A stretch of 6,452 nt of DNA from assembly GCA_016928495.1 (NCBI GenBank), contig JAFGKQ010000230.1, positions 1-6,452 on the forward strand, written 5' to 3'. The notes under the pieces are model-generated. The model was not told the DNA's origin. It was given only the letters and a program-made list of their open reading frames with translations, and searched no databases. A program made the translations under genes and the position numbers. Positions 5,543-6,452 of the stretch are shown here, piece by piece (position 1 is the first letter of the stretch; every line of letters begins with the position of its first letter). The DNA comes from Candidatus Fermentibacterales bacterium. Its GTDB lineage: Bacteria; Fermentibacterota; Fermentibacteria; Fermentibacterales; JAFGKQ01.

Positions 5543-6005
5543 CGCCGGTCCCGTCCGGGCTGTACCATCTGGGCCTGCGGGGGGACTCGCCCGTCCTGCC
5601 GGAGCCATTCCGGAGGTACGAGACCGGCCCCGCTCCGGGCAGGTCCCTGACGGCCGGACCTCCCCCTGCGGTCTCGGGCAACTCCGGCGCCCGGGATATC
5701 GCGAGCCTGACCACGGGCCTCTTCAGGATCATCACGGTCCCGCCCATCGCGTCACCCAGGGCAGCGACCTGCCAGCCTTCGGACTGGTGCTCGGCGATGA
5801 TGGAGGCCATGCTGTCGCGGAGCTTCCAGAACAGCTGGATCACCTGGTGCTCGTAGCTCGTTCCGTCCCTGGCCATGACAAGGACGTTGCGGCCCGACAT
5901 CTCACCCAGGGAGACGACGCTCCAGCCGTTCTCCTGGCCTGACGAGATCACCCTGGCGAGCTGGGCCCTGCTCTTCCAGTCCGCCGGCACGATCATGTGC
6001 TCCAT
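5487..6005 (-). CDS. Hypothetical protein with two tandem 50-residue repeats (DUF4177-like) and a Pro/Gly-rich tail
   Basis: The call is 172 residues from ATG 6005, preceded on the minus strand by AAGGA seven bases upstream; the frame is open further up but without family-like sequence. Residues 2-46 and 52-96 are tandem copies at a gapless 50-residue offset, sharing E-H, W-K, R, A, I, Q, G-W, V, L-G, G, V and R. Each copy reads as a strand, a helix, then GW-x-V-x-x-LG and a closing strand; the second ends in ILKRP. This resembles the small DUF4177-type fold, where a GW motif precedes two strands, but I cannot confirm membership. Residues 98-172 are rich in Pro, Gly, Arg and Ser and probably disordered; this tail overlaps the end of satP on the opposite strand. 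No signal peptide or membrane helix is seen, so it is probably cytosolic. Function is unknown. The repeat part is convincing coding sequence; the tail is less so. Confidence 0.68.
   Translation of the reverse strand: MEHMIVPADWKSRAQLARVISSGQENGWSVVSLGEMSGRNVLVMARDGTSYEHQVIQLFWKLRDSMASIIAEHQSEGWQVAALGDAMGGTVMILKRPVVRLAISRAPELPETAGGGPAVRDLPGAGPVSYLRNGSGRTGESPRRPRWYSPDGTGATSCRPPRSGAGPFPSPR
5620..5675. repeat. Nested inverted repeats downstream of satP
   Basis: GAGACCG (5620-5626) pairs with CGGTCTC (5669-5675). Inside it, AGGTCC (5641-5646) pairs with GGACCT (5656-5661) around a 9-nt loop. The two stems can stack as one interrupted hairpin between the convergent genes, inside the Pro/Gly-rich tail of the minus-strand frame. 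It could end or protect the satP transcript, but no U-run follows, and short stems are common in GC-rich DNA. Confidence 0.3.
5718..6002 (-). repeat. Tandem protein-level duplication within the hypothetical gene
   Basis: Copy 1 spans 5868-6002 (residues 2-46) and copy 2 spans 5718-5852 (residues 52-96), read on the minus strand. The alignment needs no gaps at an offset of 50 residues and gives about 16 identities in 45 positions, including W10/W60, K11/K61, G27-W28/G77-W78, L33-G34/L83-G84 and R46/R96. The DNA copies have diverged well beyond simple repeats, so the duplication is old and the shared residues have been kept. Confidence 0.75.
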
Positions 6006-6190
6006 CTCGCGTCCTTCTCTACCCCTCAGCACCCGGTGAAGCAATCCGCTTGCCAGACTCCGATGACAAGCAAGAGACGCCAGGAGGCAATAAAAGGAAC
6101 CGGTCGCTACCCTCGGCAGTGGTCGGGCGTTGGCTTCCGCAAACTCGTGCACATCGGGTATCCGGGCATGCATACCTGCCGCTGGCGGCC
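6006..6190 (-). other. Intergenic stretch between two minus-strand genes, no firm feature
   Basis: These 185 bp lie between the stop of the right-edge gene and the start of the repeat protein gene. A short stem, GCCGC/GCGGC (6178-6182 with 6185-6189), lies one base past the upstream stop with only a 2-nt loop, and GGTAT/ATACC (6157-6161 with 6172-6176) is a weak inverted repeat. A TTGTCA box on the minus strand (6064-6069) resembles a -35 element but has no good -10 partner. The promoter of the downstream gene is probably here but cannot be placed. Confidence 0.3.
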
Positions 6191-6452
6191 TCAGTAGGCC
6201 CTCGAGGCCTCCCGCCTGAGCCCGAGCCTCCTCGAGACCTCTTCCAGCCAGGGTCGCCGGGACCCCATCTCGAGGTCCATTCCGCTTCCCTGCGGACCGG
6301 AGCTTACGATCACCGGGAACGGCGCCCGGCTCAGAAGCCAGGACCGGGAGCTCTCCAGATCGAACAGCGCCCATCCCTCGGAGACGCCTGAGGGAGCCAT
6401 GCGCTCGAGACTGCCGGTGAGCGGGTCCACCAGCGAGATCGTTGCGGCTCCC
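6191..6452 (-). CDS. Unidentified protein, C-terminal end only (N-terminus beyond the right edge)
   Basis: The minus-strand frame is open from the right edge to TGA at 6191-6193, giving about 86 residues. It contains LVDPLTGSLERM, GWALFDLESSRSWLLS and APFPVIVSSG, then a charged, Arg-rich end (WLEEVSRRLGLRREASRAY). The 'VDPLTGSLERM' phrase followed by alternating strands resembles a beta-propeller blade or similar beta-rich domain, but this is only an impression. A GTG at 6430 could be a start, yet the reading continues sensibly upstream (ISL before VDP), so the gene more likely begins outside the window. Not recognised; no function proposed. Confidence 0.5.
   Translation of the reverse strand, partial: GAATISLVDPLTGSLERMAPSGVSEGWALFDLESSRSWLLSRAPFPVIVSSGPQGSGMDLEMGSRRPWLEEVSRRLGLRREASRAY

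Noticed and set aside
1127-5554. 13-nt direct repeat GCGCCGGTCCCGT at 1127-1139 and 5542-5554, just outside the two ends of the operon
   Set aside because: The position is suggestive of a mobile cassette, but a shared 13-mer is close to chance expectation in GC-rich DNA of this size; one copy is part of the hairpin, and no integrase or transposase is present.
1-6452. CRISPR array, tRNA or rRNA genes, insertion sequence
   Set aside because: No regularly spaced repeats, no cloverleaf or rRNA-like stretches and no transposase motifs were seen on reading both strands.

Overview
This window comes from a GC-rich bacterium (roughly 60-65% G+C by eye). Codon use is distinctive: AGG is frequent for arginine and ATA is used for isoleucine. 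The gene content (a GT-C glycosyltransferase, small repeat-containing hypotheticals, a compact metabolic operon) would fit an uncultivated GC-rich bacterial lineage, but nothing here fixes the phylum.

Layout. Positions 1-1023 (minus strand) hold the N-terminal 341 residues of a polytopic GT-C/PMT-like glycosyltransferase, cut by the left edge. A divergent intergenic region of 168 bp (1024-1191) carries a candidate promoter and a strong hairpin. A tight plus-strand cluster follows at 1192-5542: an AcpS-type phosphopantetheinyl transferase, an AMP-forming acetyl-CoA synthetase (AcsA-like, TTG start overlapping the acpS stop), a stand-alone acyl carrier protein, glycine C-acetyltransferase (2-amino-3-ketobutyrate CoA ligase, Kbl), and a SatP/YaaH-type acetate transporter. 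To the right, on the minus strand and convergent with the cluster, is a small protein built from two 50-residue repeats (5487-6005). Beyond it is the C-terminal end of an unidentified protein running off the right edge (6191-6452).

How the genes fit together. SatP would import acetate, the acetyl-CoA synthetase would activate it through acetyl-AMP, and Kbl would condense the acetyl unit with glycine to 2-amino-3-ketobutyrate (or run in reverse). A dedicated carrier protein and a phosphopantetheinyl transferase in the same operon are not part of the usual threonine/glycine Kbl-Tdh pathway, and no threonine dehydrogenase is visible. The most interesting hypothesis is therefore a carrier-protein-bound acetyl route from acetate to an alpha-oxoamine. 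The individual family assignments are strong; the combined pathway is inference.

Two enzymes carry unusual substitutions. The AcpS-like protein has Glu and Arg where the family has its two Mg-binding residues (Asp and Glu). The acetyl-CoA synthetase has Leu where the conserved Arg of its hinge-region Gly-His-Arg motif is expected.
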